Shown here piece by piece: positions 18,635 to 26,267 of a stretch of DNA of 64,000 nt (within the stretch, counting starts at the first letter, position 1; every line of letters starts with the position of its first letter). Source of the stretch: Acidovorax_G lacteus. Its GTDB lineage: Bacteria > Pseudomonadota > Gammaproteobacteria > Burkholderiales > Burkholderiaceae_C. The stretch covers positions 1 to 64,000 of the forward strand of contig NZ_BAABEX010000011.1 in assembly GCF_039540375.1 (NCBI RefSeq). The letters run 5' to 3'. The position numbers and the translations under genes were made by a program. The notes below the pieces were generated by a model that worked only from the letters and a program-made list of their open reading frames with translations, made no database searches and was not told the DNA's origin.

Positions 18635-18830
18635 GGAGGGCAATCGGGTGCGGCAGAGTGGGGCGGGCCACGCGACTGTGTCCCTGCCGCCATTCTGGCA
18701 GTGCCCAGGGCCGCCAGCGGCGTGCCGCGGCGCGCTGCCCTGCAAGCCGGGCAGCGCGGCGCTAAGATGGCCGCCCCTGCCGTTGCACCGCGGTGCCCAG
18801 CGGCGCGCCCCACTCCACACCCTGTTGTCC

Positions 18831-19466
18831 ATGGACCTGCACACTTGGCTGGCCTTTCTGGCCGCATCCTGTCTGATTGCGATCTCGCCCGGCTCGGGGG
18901 CCGTGCTGTCCATGAGCCACGGCCTGGCCTTTGGCGTGCGCCGCGCCAGCGCCACCATCGTGGGCCTGCAGCTCGGGCTGCTGCTGGTGCTGTTCATTGC
19001 GGGCGCGGGTGTGGGCTCGGTGCTGGTGGCGTCCGAGACGGCCTTCAACGTGGTGAAGGTGCTGGGCGCGTGCTACCTCGTGTTCCTGGGCGTGCAGCAG
19101 TGGCGGGCGGCCGGGGGGCCGGCCCTGGCCAGCCAGGCCGAGGCCGACCCCGGCACCTGGCAGCGCCGCGTGCTCACGGGCTTTCTGACCAACGCCACCA
19201 ACCCCAAGGGCATCGTGTTCATGGTGGCCGTGCTGCCACAGTTCATGACCGACCAGCGCCCGCTGTGGTCGCAGCTGCTGGTGATGGCGGCTACCACGGT
19301 GGTGGTGGACGTGGTGGTCATGCACGGCTACGCCGCTGCCGCCAGCGCCCTGCAGCCGCTGCTGCGCAGCGCCCGCGCCGCGCGCGCGCAGAACCGCGTG
19401 TTTGGCGGGCTGCTCATGGCCATGGGCGCAGGGCTGTTTTTCGTCAAGCGCACCGCCGACGCCTGA
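18831..19466 (+). CDS. LysE/RhtB-family amino-acid exporter
   Basis: A 211-residue membrane protein with about six helices. The family signature is SPGSGAVLSMSHGLAFGVR near residues 20-38, and NPKGIVFMVAVLPQF lies at about 124-138. LysE-type exporters move amino acids or analogues out of the cell. It is divergent from the antiporter across about 200 nt. No adjacent ArgP-like regulator was seen. A dispersed repeat follows the stop and may end transcription. Confidence 0.9.
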   Translation: MDLHTWLAFLAASCLIAISPGSGAVLSMSHGLAFGVRRASATIVGLQLGLLLVLFIAGAGVGSVLVASETAFNVVKVLGACYLVFLGVQQWRAAGGPALASQAEADPGTWQRRVLTGFLTNATNPKGIVFMVAVLPQFMTDQRPLWSQLLVMAATTVVVDVVVMHGYAAAASALQPLLRSARAARAQNRVFGGLLMAMGAGLFFVKRTADA

Positions 19467-19499
19467 ACGCGGCAGGCTGCGCATGCCTGTTGTGCCATT

Positions 19500-19548
19500 T
19501 GCTATTGATTTAATAGCTGCTCGTGCTTGCTTGGTAAGCACAAGCAGC
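19500..19548 (+). repeat. Dispersed repeat, copy 5, with inverted second arm
   Basis: Core TGCTAT-TGATTTA-ATAGC with CTCGTGCTTG tail at 19500-19529, followed by AAGCACAAGCA at about 19537-19547, which pairs with TGCTCGTGCTT across a short loop. It lies between the lysE-like and parA-like genes. Confidence 0.65.
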
Positions 19549-19634
19549 GCATTTGGCACAATATGCCGCGGTGCAAAATCGGCACCGCGCTGGCACGCTG
19601 GGTGCCGGTGTGTCCTCTCTGCTGGGAGCTGAAG

Positions 19635-20252
19635 ATGCCTGTGATCGTCGTGGCCAATCCGAAAGGGGGCGTGGGCAAGTCCACGCTGTCGACCAACATC
19701 GCCGGGTACTACGCCAGCCGCGGCCATGCCGTGCTGCTGGGCGACATCGACCGGCAGGAGTCTGCGCGGCTCTGGCTGGGCTTGCGCCCGCCCGCAGCCG
19801 CACCCATCGGCACCTGGGACATTCAGGCCGACGTGATCAGCAAGCCGCCGCGCGATGCGCGCCATGTGGTCATCGACACCCCGGCCGGCCTGCAGGGCTG
19901 GCGGCTGTCCGACACCGTCAAGCTGGCCGACCGCATCGTCGTGCCGCTGCAGCCCAGCGTGTTCGACATCTTTGCCACGCGCGCCTTTCTGGACGAACTG
20001 GCCGCGCTGCGCCAGGCCCAGGGTGTGCCGGTGGGCATCGTGGGCATGCGTGTGGACGCCCGCACCCGCGCGGCCGAGCAGCTGCAGCACTTTGTCGAGG
20101 GGCTGGGTTTCCCGGTGCTGGGCTACCTGCGCGACACGCAGAACTACGTGCACCTGGCGGCCCACGGTCTCACGCTGTTCGACGTGGCCCCGGGCCGCGT
20201 GGCCCGCGATCTGGAACAGTGGCAGGACCTGTGCGCCTGGCTGGACGCCTGA
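19635..20252 (+). CDS. Orphan ParA-family ATPase
   Basis: A 205-residue ParA/MinD-type ATPase. The deviant Walker A KGGVGKST is at residues 10-17, the switch region GDIDRQESARLWLGLR follows, and the Walker B-like VVIDTPAGLQGW is near residue 78. It is short and lacks an N-terminal DNA-binding domain, like chromosomal orphan ParA proteins that position cargo such as chemoreceptors or carboxysomes. No parB or other partner is adjacent. The start at 19635 (MPVIVVANPKGG) gives a standard N-terminus. Confidence 0.87.
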   Translation: MPVIVVANPKGGVGKSTLSTNIAGYYASRGHAVLLGDIDRQESARLWLGLRPPAAAPIGTWDIQADVISKPPRDARHVVIDTPAGLQGWRLSDTVKLADRIVVPLQPSVFDIFATRAFLDELAALRQAQGVPVGIVGMRVDARTRAAEQLQHFVEGLGFPVLGYLRDTQNYVHLAAHGLTLFDVAPGRVARDLEQWQDLCAWLDA

Positions 20253-20309
20253 TGCGGGCCTGTCGCACGGCCGACAAGCGCGCCCGGGAGCGGGCGCTAC
20301 AGTGGCCGC

Positions 20310-20774
20310 ATGAAAACCTTTCGCTCCTACACCGAAGTCTGCGCCTGCGTGGGCCAGGAAGTCGCCGTGACGGACTGGATCACCATCACCCAGGAGCAGG
20401 TCAACCTGTTTGCCGATGCCACGGGCGATCACCAGTGGATCCACATCGACCCCGAGCGCGCCAGGCAGGGCCCGTTTGGCGCGCCGATTGCGCACGGCTT
20501 TCTCACGCTGTCGCTGATCCCGCGCTTCTTCGAGCTGGGCCTGCACATCGAAGGCGCGCGCATGGGGGTGAACTATGGCCTCAACCGGGTGCGCTTCACC
20601 GCGCCGGTGCCGGTGGGCAGCCGTCTGCGCGCACGTCTCACGCTGCAGGCCGCCGAGCGCCTGGAGCCCGAGGGCCTGCAGATGACCTGGCTGGTGACCG
20701 TGGAGCGCGAGGGGGCCGACAAGCCCGTGTGCGTGGCCGAGTCGCTGGCGCGCAACTACGGCGCACCCGTGTAA
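20310..20774 (+). CDS. MaoC-like (R)-specific enoyl-CoA hydratase
   Basis: A 154-residue hotdog protein of the MaoC group. The hydratase motif is in FADATGDHQWIHIDPERA (about residues 34-51), with Asp and His as expected catalytic residues, followed by FGAPIAHGFLTLSLIP. Such enzymes hydrate trans-2-enoyl-CoA to (R)-3-hydroxyacyl-CoA, often feeding polyhydroxyalkanoate synthesis. It follows the parA-like gene by 57 nt and precedes a LysR gene by 65 nt, all rightward. Confidence 0.87.
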   Translation: MKTFRSYTEVCACVGQEVAVTDWITITQEQVNLFADATGDHQWIHIDPERARQGPFGAPIAHGFLTLSLIPRFFELGLHIEGARMGVNYGLNRVRFTAPVPVGSRLRARLTLQAAERLEPEGLQMTWLVTVEREGADKPVCVAESLARNYGAPV

Positions 20775-20839
20775 CGCCCCAGGGGTGGGTGCGCCGCAGT
20801 GCGCGTCCTACGCCGCCCGCCGTGCAGGAGGCCTGAGCC

Positions 20840-21781
20840 ATGGACCGCCTGCAAGCCATGAAAGTGTTTGCCCGCGTGGTCGAGGAGGGCGGCTTTGCCG
20901 CCGCCGCCCGCGCGATGGACATGTCGCCCCCAGTGGTCACGCGCATGGTGGCCGAGCTGGAGCAGCACCTGGGCACGCGATTGCTGCAGCGCACCACGCG
21001 CAAGCTGGCCCTCACCGTGGCCGGGGACGCCTATCTGCAGCGCGTGCGCTCCATCCTGCACGAAATCGACGACGCCGAGGCCGCCGCGGTGGCCAGTACG
21101 CGCGACCTGCGCGGCACCATCCGCCTGTGCACAGTCCCGGTGCTGGCCAATCACTTCCTGGCCCCGCTGGTGGCGCGCTGGCACGCGAACTTTCCGCGCC
21201 TGCTGCTGGACGTGCACATCGACCCCTACGCTTCGGCCCGTGTGGACGAGTTCGACGTCACGCTGATGATTGCGGGCGAGGACTTCGACGCCAACGTGGT
21301 GGCCCGGCCCCTGTTGCATGGCGAGGCCATTCTGGTCGCCTCGCCCGACTACCTGCGCCGCCGGGGCACACCGCAGCATCCGGACGATCTGCTCGCGCAC
21401 GACTTTCTGCGGGATTCAGCGGTGTCGGTGCGCGCGCCCGGCGGCATGGGGCGCAAGCTGCCGCTCAAGCCCGCGTCGGGCCAGGGGGGGGGCGTGGAGG
21501 TCGATCCGCCGGCGGTGATGCAGTCGGTGAGCACCGAATTGCTGATGCGCGCCGCGATCGATGGCATGGGCTTTGCCGTGACCTCGCGCCTGCTGGCCGA
21601 GCCGTATCTGGTGCAGGGCGCGCTGGTGCGCCTGCTGCCCGACTGGATCATCTCCCGCTACACGGTGTATGCCGCCTTGCCCACGGGTCGGCTTTTGCCC
21701 GCGCGCACCCGCGTGCTGCTCGACTTCATGACGGAGCAGGTGCCGCTGGTGCTCGAAAACGGCGGGGCTCAGCCCGCCTGA
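20840..21781 (+). CDS. LysR-family transcriptional regulator
   Basis: A 313-residue LysR regulator: an N-terminal winged helix-turn-helix (residues 1-62, MDRLQAMKVFARVVEEGGF) and a type 2 periplasmic-binding-like effector domain (about 90-300). It resembles the large CrgA/DmlR-like subgroup. Its target is unknown; no divergent gene is present, so it may control genes elsewhere. The 3' end overlaps the convergent trmL gene by 13 nt. Confidence 0.9.
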   Translation: MDRLQAMKVFARVVEEGGFAAAARAMDMSPPVVTRMVAELEQHLGTRLLQRTTRKLALTVAGDAYLQRVRSILHEIDDAEAAAVASTRDLRGTIRLCTVPVLANHFLAPLVARWHANFPRLLLDVHIDPYASARVDEFDVTLMIAGEDFDANVVARPLLHGEAILVASPDYLRRRGTPQHPDDLLAHDFLRDSAVSVRAPGGMGRKLPLKPASGQGGGVEVDPPAVMQSVSTELLMRAAIDGMGFAVTSRLLAEPYLVQGALVRLLPDWIISRYTVYAALPTGRLLPARTRVLLDFMTEQVPLVLENGGAQPA

Positions 21782-22299
21782 ACGTTCAGGCCCGCCAGAT
21801 TCTGCGCAGGTGCCCGGGGCGGCACGGCCTGACCCGGCTGGGCAAAGCCGTTTTGCCGCCAAGCCTCGAACACCGTCACGGCCACCGCGTTTGACAGATT
21901 CAGGCTGCGCTGGCCCGGCACCATGGGCAGCCGCAGGCGCTGCGCTGGTGGAAAGCTTTCGCGCAGCGCTGGGGGCAAACCACGGGTTTCAGCCCCGAAC
22001 ACCAGCCAGTCGCCAGGCTGGAAGGCGGTGTCGTACACGCCTTGCGTGGCGTGGGTCGTCATCGCAAACATGCGCGAAGGATCAGGCTGCAGATCGCGCA
22101 CAAAGGCCGTCCAGCCGGCGTGCCGTCGGACCTCGGCGTACTCGTGGTAATCCAGCCCAGCCCGGCGCATCAGCCGGTCTTCCATCGAGAAGCCCAGTGG
22201 CTCGATCAGGTGCAGCGTGCAACCCGTGTTGGCACACAGGCGGATCACATTGCCGGTGTTGGGCGGAATCTCGGGTTCAACCAGGACGACGTGAAACAT
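21769..22299 (-). CDS. trmL: tRNA (cytidine/uridine-34-2'-O)-methyltransferase TrmL
   Basis: A 176-residue SPOUT methyltransferase that, by family, methylates the wobble ribose of tRNA-Leu. It starts MFHVVLVEPEIPPNTGNVIR, has motif 2 in VFGAETRGLP (about residues 99-108) and the trefoil-knot motif 3 in LPMVPGQRSLNLSNAVAV (about 122-139). The length is slightly above the usual ~157 because of a short Pro/Ala/Gln tail that overlaps the LysR gene end. Function is clear from motifs. Confidence 0.93.
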   Translation of the reverse strand: MFHVVLVEPEIPPNTGNVIRLCANTGCTLHLIEPLGFSMEDRLMRRAGLDYHEYAEVRRHAGWTAFVRDLQPDPSRMFAMTTHATQGVYDTAFQPGDWLVFGAETRGLPPALRESFPPAQRLRLPMVPGQRSLNLSNAVAVTVFEAWRQNGFAQPGQAVPPRAPAQNLAGLNVQAG

Positions 22300-22424
22300 G
22301 CCCCGATTGTCGCCGCTGCTGCCGAGGCAGGCGTGTGGAAGGTGTGACGGGACGTGCGAATCGGGGTGTGTGAGGCACGGTGTGGGGAGCGGGCGATCCG
22401 CGCCTTGGTTCCGGGCGCGGTCTC

Positions 22425-22585
22425 AAGGCAAGCTTTACTGCCCGCAGTCTGCGCTGGCGCGGCCTCGGGTGGTGCACTGCGTTGCCTTTTGTGCTCATCG
22501 CAGCGCGATAGTCTGTACGCAACGCCTTCTGGCTCCGCCCGATCTGCACTCGCCCGTCCTTGCGCGGGTGATGCTGAGTGTCCCT
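22425..22585. repeat. Diverged copy of the MITE-like palindromic element
   Basis: About 160 nt that align along their whole length with the element at 50429-50593 (roughly 65-70% identical by eye). Shared blocks include CGGCCTCGGG near the left end and GGGTGATGC near the right end. The terminal inverted repeats are degraded here (AAGGCAAGC left, GTGTCCCT right). The right edge coincides with the comF stop codon. No coding potential seen. Confidence 0.6.
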
Positions 22586-23267
22586 AGCTACCAGGTGCCG
22601 GTGTGCGTGCCAGTACCACCGCACTGACTTGTCGTGCGCCAGCGTCCCACAAGACCTGCGCAGCGGCCTCCAGCGTGGCACCGGTGGTCATGACATCGTC
22701 CAGTAGCAGCAGGCTTTGCCCGCGAACACGGTGGGCGTGTGCGGGCTCCAGGGCCATTGCACCCTGCAGGTTACGCAGCCGGGCCTGGCGCGTGAGTCCG
22801 GCCTGAGGCGGGGTATCGCGCAGTCGCAGCAGCCAGCGCGTTTGTGCCTGCGGGCCCGCCCAGGCCTGCGCCAACAGTGCGGTTTGCTGGAACCCGCGCA
22901 TGCGCAATCGCGCATCGGACAGCGGTACGGGCAGGACCCAATCGGCTGCGCTGCGCAGTGCTTCGGCGGTTTCGCACTGCGAAAGCAGGCCGGCCAATGG
23001 GCGTGCCCAGCCCGGATCGCCCTCAAATTTGAACGCAGCGACGATCCGATCCCAAGGGTAGGCGTAATCCACCGCGGCCGCGCAGGCCTGCAGCAGACTC
23101 GGTTGGCCCACGCAGGCTCCGCACAACGGAACACCGGCGGGTACGCGCAGTGCGCAGCGCTGGCAGCGAGGTACGGTATAGGCCAGTCGTGCCACGCAGG
23201 CCGTGCAGAGCCGTGCGGCCGGCCAGGCCGCACACACTGCGCAGCGGCTGCCCAGGGCTGCGAGCAT
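22584..23267 (-). CDS. comF: ComF-family phosphoribosyltransferase-like protein
   Basis: A 227-residue protein (from the ATG at 23267), the common ComF/GntX length. The N-terminal zinc-finger-like region has Cys pairs CAVC, CTAC, CQRC and CGAC. The C-terminal half is a phosphoribosyltransferase fold with the PRPP motif LLLLDDVMTTGATLE (about residues 185-199). ComF supports DNA uptake during natural transformation; the GntX branch has other roles. A GTG start at 23402 would give 272 residues, so the 5' end is uncertain. The stop codon sits at the edge of a repeat element. It is divergent from the BioC-like gene, as in many betaproteobacteria. Confidence 0.85.
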   Translation of the reverse strand: MLAALGSRCAVCAAWPAARLCTACVARLAYTVPRCQRCALRVPAGVPLCGACVGQPSLLQACAAAVDYAYPWDRIVAAFKFEGDPGWARPLAGLLSQCETAEALRSAADWVLPVPLSDARLRMRGFQQTALLAQAWAGPQAQTRWLLRLRDTPPQAGLTRQARLRNLQGAMALEPAHAHRVRGQSLLLLDDVMTTGATLEAAAQVLWDAGARQVSAVVLARTPAPGS

Positions 23268-23470
23268 GCCAAGCCCCGTCGCGGCTGGTGTGGTTGCCCT
23301 CTTGCATGATGCGGCCGTTGGCTCAGCAGAATCAGACGGGGTCACGGGCAGGGACTCCTTGCAGGCGCGAGATAGGCGATTGCGACGCCGATACGCAAAC
23401 ACGGGCTTGTGTGGGGCGGGCCGCGTGGCGGCGGTGCAGTCAATATACTGCCCGCTCGCTTGTGTCCGCC

Positions 23471-24391
23471 ATGCCCACTGAATCCCACGACCGTCCGCCC
23501 ACCATTGACCCGGTTGCCGCCGCTCAGTGGCGACGGCGCGCGCCTGCCCTCACCCCTTGGCTGCACGAGGAGGTGGGTCGCCGCATGGAAGAGCGGCTGC
23601 AGTGGATTCTGCGAAAGCCTGCCGCATGGTGCGACTGGGAGCCAGTGCGCGGCGGTCTCGAAACACATGCCCGCATCCGGGAGCGCTATCCCGATGCGCG
23701 TTGTCACCTCGTGCTGGACAACCCGGCGCACGAGGCGCTGGCCCGTCGCGCGCACCGGCAGCCCTGGTGGAGCCCGGCCCGCTGGCGGGCATCGACCGCG
23801 CTGCGCTGGGGGGACGTGCCCGATGCCTCCGTGGAGATGCTCTGGGCCAACATGGCTTTGCACTTAAGCGCCGACCCGCAGGCCCTGCTGGCGCGCTGGC
23901 ATCGAGCGCTGGCAGTGGACGGCTTCCTCATGTTCTCGTGCCTGGGGCCCGATACGGTGCGCGAGCTGCGTGCGCTGTACGAGGCGTGCGGTTGGCCTCC
24001 TCCGGGTCACGCGTTCACGGACATGCATGACTGGGGGGACATGCTGGTGCATCAGGGTTTTGCCGAGCCCATCATGGACATGGAGCGCATCACACTCACC
24101 TTTGAGACCCCAGAGCGCTTGCTGCTGGAGCTGCGAGGGCTTGGGCGCAACCTGCACCCAGAGCGGCATGCGTCCTTGCGGGGGCGGGGTTGGCATCGGC
24201 AACTGCTGCAGTCGATGATGCAGCGTTTGAGCCCGGCCGGTTCGGATGGTCCCCTCGCGCTCACCTTCGAGGTGATTTACGGCCATGCATTCAAGCCTAC
24301 ACCGCGGGCCCGTTTGGAGTCGCAAAGCACAGTTTCGCTCCAAGACATGCGTTCCATGCTGCGTTTGTCGGGTATCGGGGGCAAACGCTAA
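23471..24391 (+). CDS. BioC-like methyltransferase-fold protein
   Basis: A 306-residue protein related to BioC malonyl-ACP O-methyltransferases, which start biotin synthesis. Similarity is clear in VEMLWANMALHLSADPQALLARW (two blocks, about residues 117-139) and DGFLMFSCLGPDTVREL (about 149-165). The glycine-rich SAM motif I is not evident: the expected GxGxG place reads GGLETHARIRERYPDARCHL. So SAM binding may be altered. The gene is divergent from comF, a known betaproteobacterial arrangement; other bio genes are not in the window. A TATACT lies at 23444-23449 ahead of the start. Confidence 0.7.
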   Translation: MPTESHDRPPTIDPVAAAQWRRRAPALTPWLHEEVGRRMEERLQWILRKPAAWCDWEPVRGGLETHARIRERYPDARCHLVLDNPAHEALARRAHRQPWWSPARWRASTALRWGDVPDASVEMLWANMALHLSADPQALLARWHRALAVDGFLMFSCLGPDTVRELRALYEACGWPPPGHAFTDMHDWGDMLVHQGFAEPIMDMERITLTFETPERLLLELRGLGRNLHPERHASLRGRGWHRQLLQSMMQRLSPAGSDGPLALTFEVIYGHAFKPTPRARLESQSTVSLQDMRSMLRLSGIGGKR

Positions 24392-24526
24392 GACCTGTCA
24401 ATGACATGGAACAAGGCGCGCTACAATTCCAAACGATTGAGATTTCGGGCATCTTCCCGCGCAATTGCTGAGGCTTCGGATGGCCATAGCGCTGTCTGAC
24501 AAGAGGCCTCGGCAGTCTTGTGAGCA

Positions 24527-25009
24527 TTGACGGTGACGGGCTTGGTTTTTCGTTTTGCCACAGTCTCGGGACAACGCATCGACTGGCGTTTGACCCGTAA
24601 CTGCTCGGTAACGCCTGCGCAACTGGGGTGGATGTATCTGTCCTTGTGCGTGGTGTCCTTGGGCATTGCCACGTTTTTTTGGGTGCAGGGCGCCTACCTC
24701 GTCATGCCCTTTGCTTGGGCCGAAATCATCGCGGTAGGAATTGCTTTCCTCCTGTACGGGCGCCATGCGGCCGACGGTGAGAGGATTTCGCTGCAAGGCG
24801 GTCGTCTTGTGGTGGAACTGGAGACGGCTGGCAGGTTGCAGCGTGCGGAATTCGATCGCCACTGGGTACGGGTTGAGCCCAAGTCCGGAGACCGGTCGCT
24901 GATCACGCTGTCGGCGCAGGGGCGGTCTGTGCATGTGGGGCGTTTTGTGCGCCCCGAGCTGCGGGCTGCCCTGGCTTCGGAGATCCGCATGGCCTTGCGC
25001 GCTGCCTGA
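24527..25009 (+). CDS. DUF2244 membrane protein
   Basis: A 160-residue protein with two adjacent membrane helices (about residues 33-53 and 57-78) and a C-terminal soluble part (FDRHWVRVEP, VGRFVRPELRAALASEIR). These are DUF2244 family features; members commonly precede cytochrome c oxidase genes. Function unknown. The first codon at 24527 is TTG; a GTG at 24533 is an alternative start. It is followed by ctaC after about 58 nt and likely belongs to the cox locus. Confidence 0.82.
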   Translation: MTVTGLVFRFATVSGQRIDWRLTRNCSVTPAQLGWMYLSLCVVSLGIATFFWVQGAYLVMPFAWAEIIAVGIAFLLYGRHAADGERISLQGGRLVVELETAGRLQRAEFDRHWVRVEPKSGDRSLITLSAQGRSVHVGRFVRPELRAALASEIRMALRAA

Positions 25010-25067
25010 CCCCACCAGGGCGCGCCAGGGGTTTGGTTACATTGAGGCTTAGAAGTAAGTGAGAACT

Positions 25068-26237
25068 ATGAAGAGCATTTCCAAAAAGCTGGCTTCTCTG
25101 CTGCTGACCGCCGGTGCTTGGATGGGGGGCGTTGCCCATGCCGTTCAAGATCTTCCCGGTGGTCCGGCGGTGAATCAGCTGAACCTGGCCCCGCCGGTCA
25201 CCAAGATTGCTGAGCAGCAGCATTTTCTGCACTGGATGATGCTGATCATCTGCACGGTGATTTTCGTGGCCGTGTTCGCTGTGATGTTCTACTCCATCTG
25301 GAAACACCGAAAGTCGCGCGGTGCCAAACCGGCGAACTTCCACGAGTCGGTGACGGTGGAGGTGGTCTGGACGGTGGTGCCTTTCATCATCGTGATCCTG
25401 ATGGCATTGCCCGCGACCAAGGTGCTCGTGGCACAGAAGGACACGACCAATGCCGACCTGACGGTGAAGGCCACTGGATACCAGTGGAAGTGGGGCTACG
25501 ACTACATCACCGGCGAGGGTGAAGGTCTTTCCTTCATTTCTACGCTTGACAGCTCGCATCGTGTGCTGTCGGACAGCGGTAAGGTCGCCGATGCGCCCAA
25601 CGATTACCTGCTCAAGGTGGATAACCCCCTGGTGGTGCCGGTTGGCAAGAAAATCCGCGTGATCACAACGGCGAACGATGTGATCCATGCTTTCATGGTG
25701 CCGGCGTTTGGTATCAAGCAAGACGCGATCCCTGGTTTCGTGCGTGATACCTGGTTCCGGGCAGAGAAGGTCGGAGACTACTACGGCCAGTGCGCTGAAC
25801 TGTGTGGCAAGGAGCACGCGTACATGCCGATCCACGTGAAGGTGGTCACGGCCGAGGAGTACACGGCTTGGGTGGCGCAGCAGCGCAAGCTGGCGGCGGC
25901 CAAGCAGGACGATCCGAACAAAGTGTGGGCCCTGGACGACCTCATGAAGCGCGGCGAGAAGATTTACGCTGCCAACTGCGCCGCCTGCCACCAAGCGAAC
26001 GGCAAGGGCGCTGGTGCGATAAAGGCGCTGGACGGTTCGGCTATCGTGCTGGATTCGGATCATGCCAAGCAGATTCAGATCATGCTCAAGGGCGCTGGCA
26101 ACGGTTCAATGCCAGCTTGGCCGCAACTTAGCGACACTGACATTGCGGCTGTTGTGAGCTACACCAAGAATGCTTGGTCCAACAAGACGGGGCAGCTGGT
26201 GCAGCCTGCAGAAATCGTGGCCCAGCGCGGCAAGTAA
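25068..26237 (+). CDS. ctaC: Cytochrome c oxidase subunit II with fused cytochrome c (caa3 type)
   Basis: A 389-residue periplasm-facing subunit. A signal peptide (about 1-25) is followed by two membrane helices (about 50-75 and 95-115) and a cupredoxin domain with CuA ligands (His in NDVIHAFMVP and the CAELCGKEHAYMP cluster). A C-terminal cytochrome c domain has heme motif CAACH at about 304-308 and Met ligand in GSMPAW. It passes electrons from cytochrome c to heme a. The ATG at 25068 is preferred over a GTG 9 nt earlier. First subunit gene of the cox operon; ctaD follows after 30 nt. Confidence 0.96.
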   Translation: MKSISKKLASLLLTAGAWMGGVAHAVQDLPGGPAVNQLNLAPPVTKIAEQQHFLHWMMLIICTVIFVAVFAVMFYSIWKHRKSRGAKPANFHESVTVEVVWTVVPFIIVILMALPATKVLVAQKDTTNADLTVKATGYQWKWGYDYITGEGEGLSFISTLDSSHRVLSDSGKVADAPNDYLLKVDNPLVVPVGKKIRVITTANDVIHAFMVPAFGIKQDAIPGFVRDTWFRAEKVGDYYGQCAELCGKEHAYMPIHVKVVTAEEYTAWVAQQRKLAAAKQDDPNKVWALDDLMKRGEKIYAANCAACHQANGKGAGAIKALDGSAIVLDSDHAKQIQIMLKGAGNGSMPAWPQLSDTDIAAVVSYTKNAWSNKTGQLVQPAEIVAQRGK

Positions 26238-26267
26238 TCACCGCACCATTGCATTGAGGTAACCAAC

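Noticed and set aside
16640..19513. A 957-codon open frame on the plus strand
   Set aside because: Shadow of the UPF0126 and antiporter genes, running on into lysE in the wrong frame; Gln/His-rich and unlike any protein.
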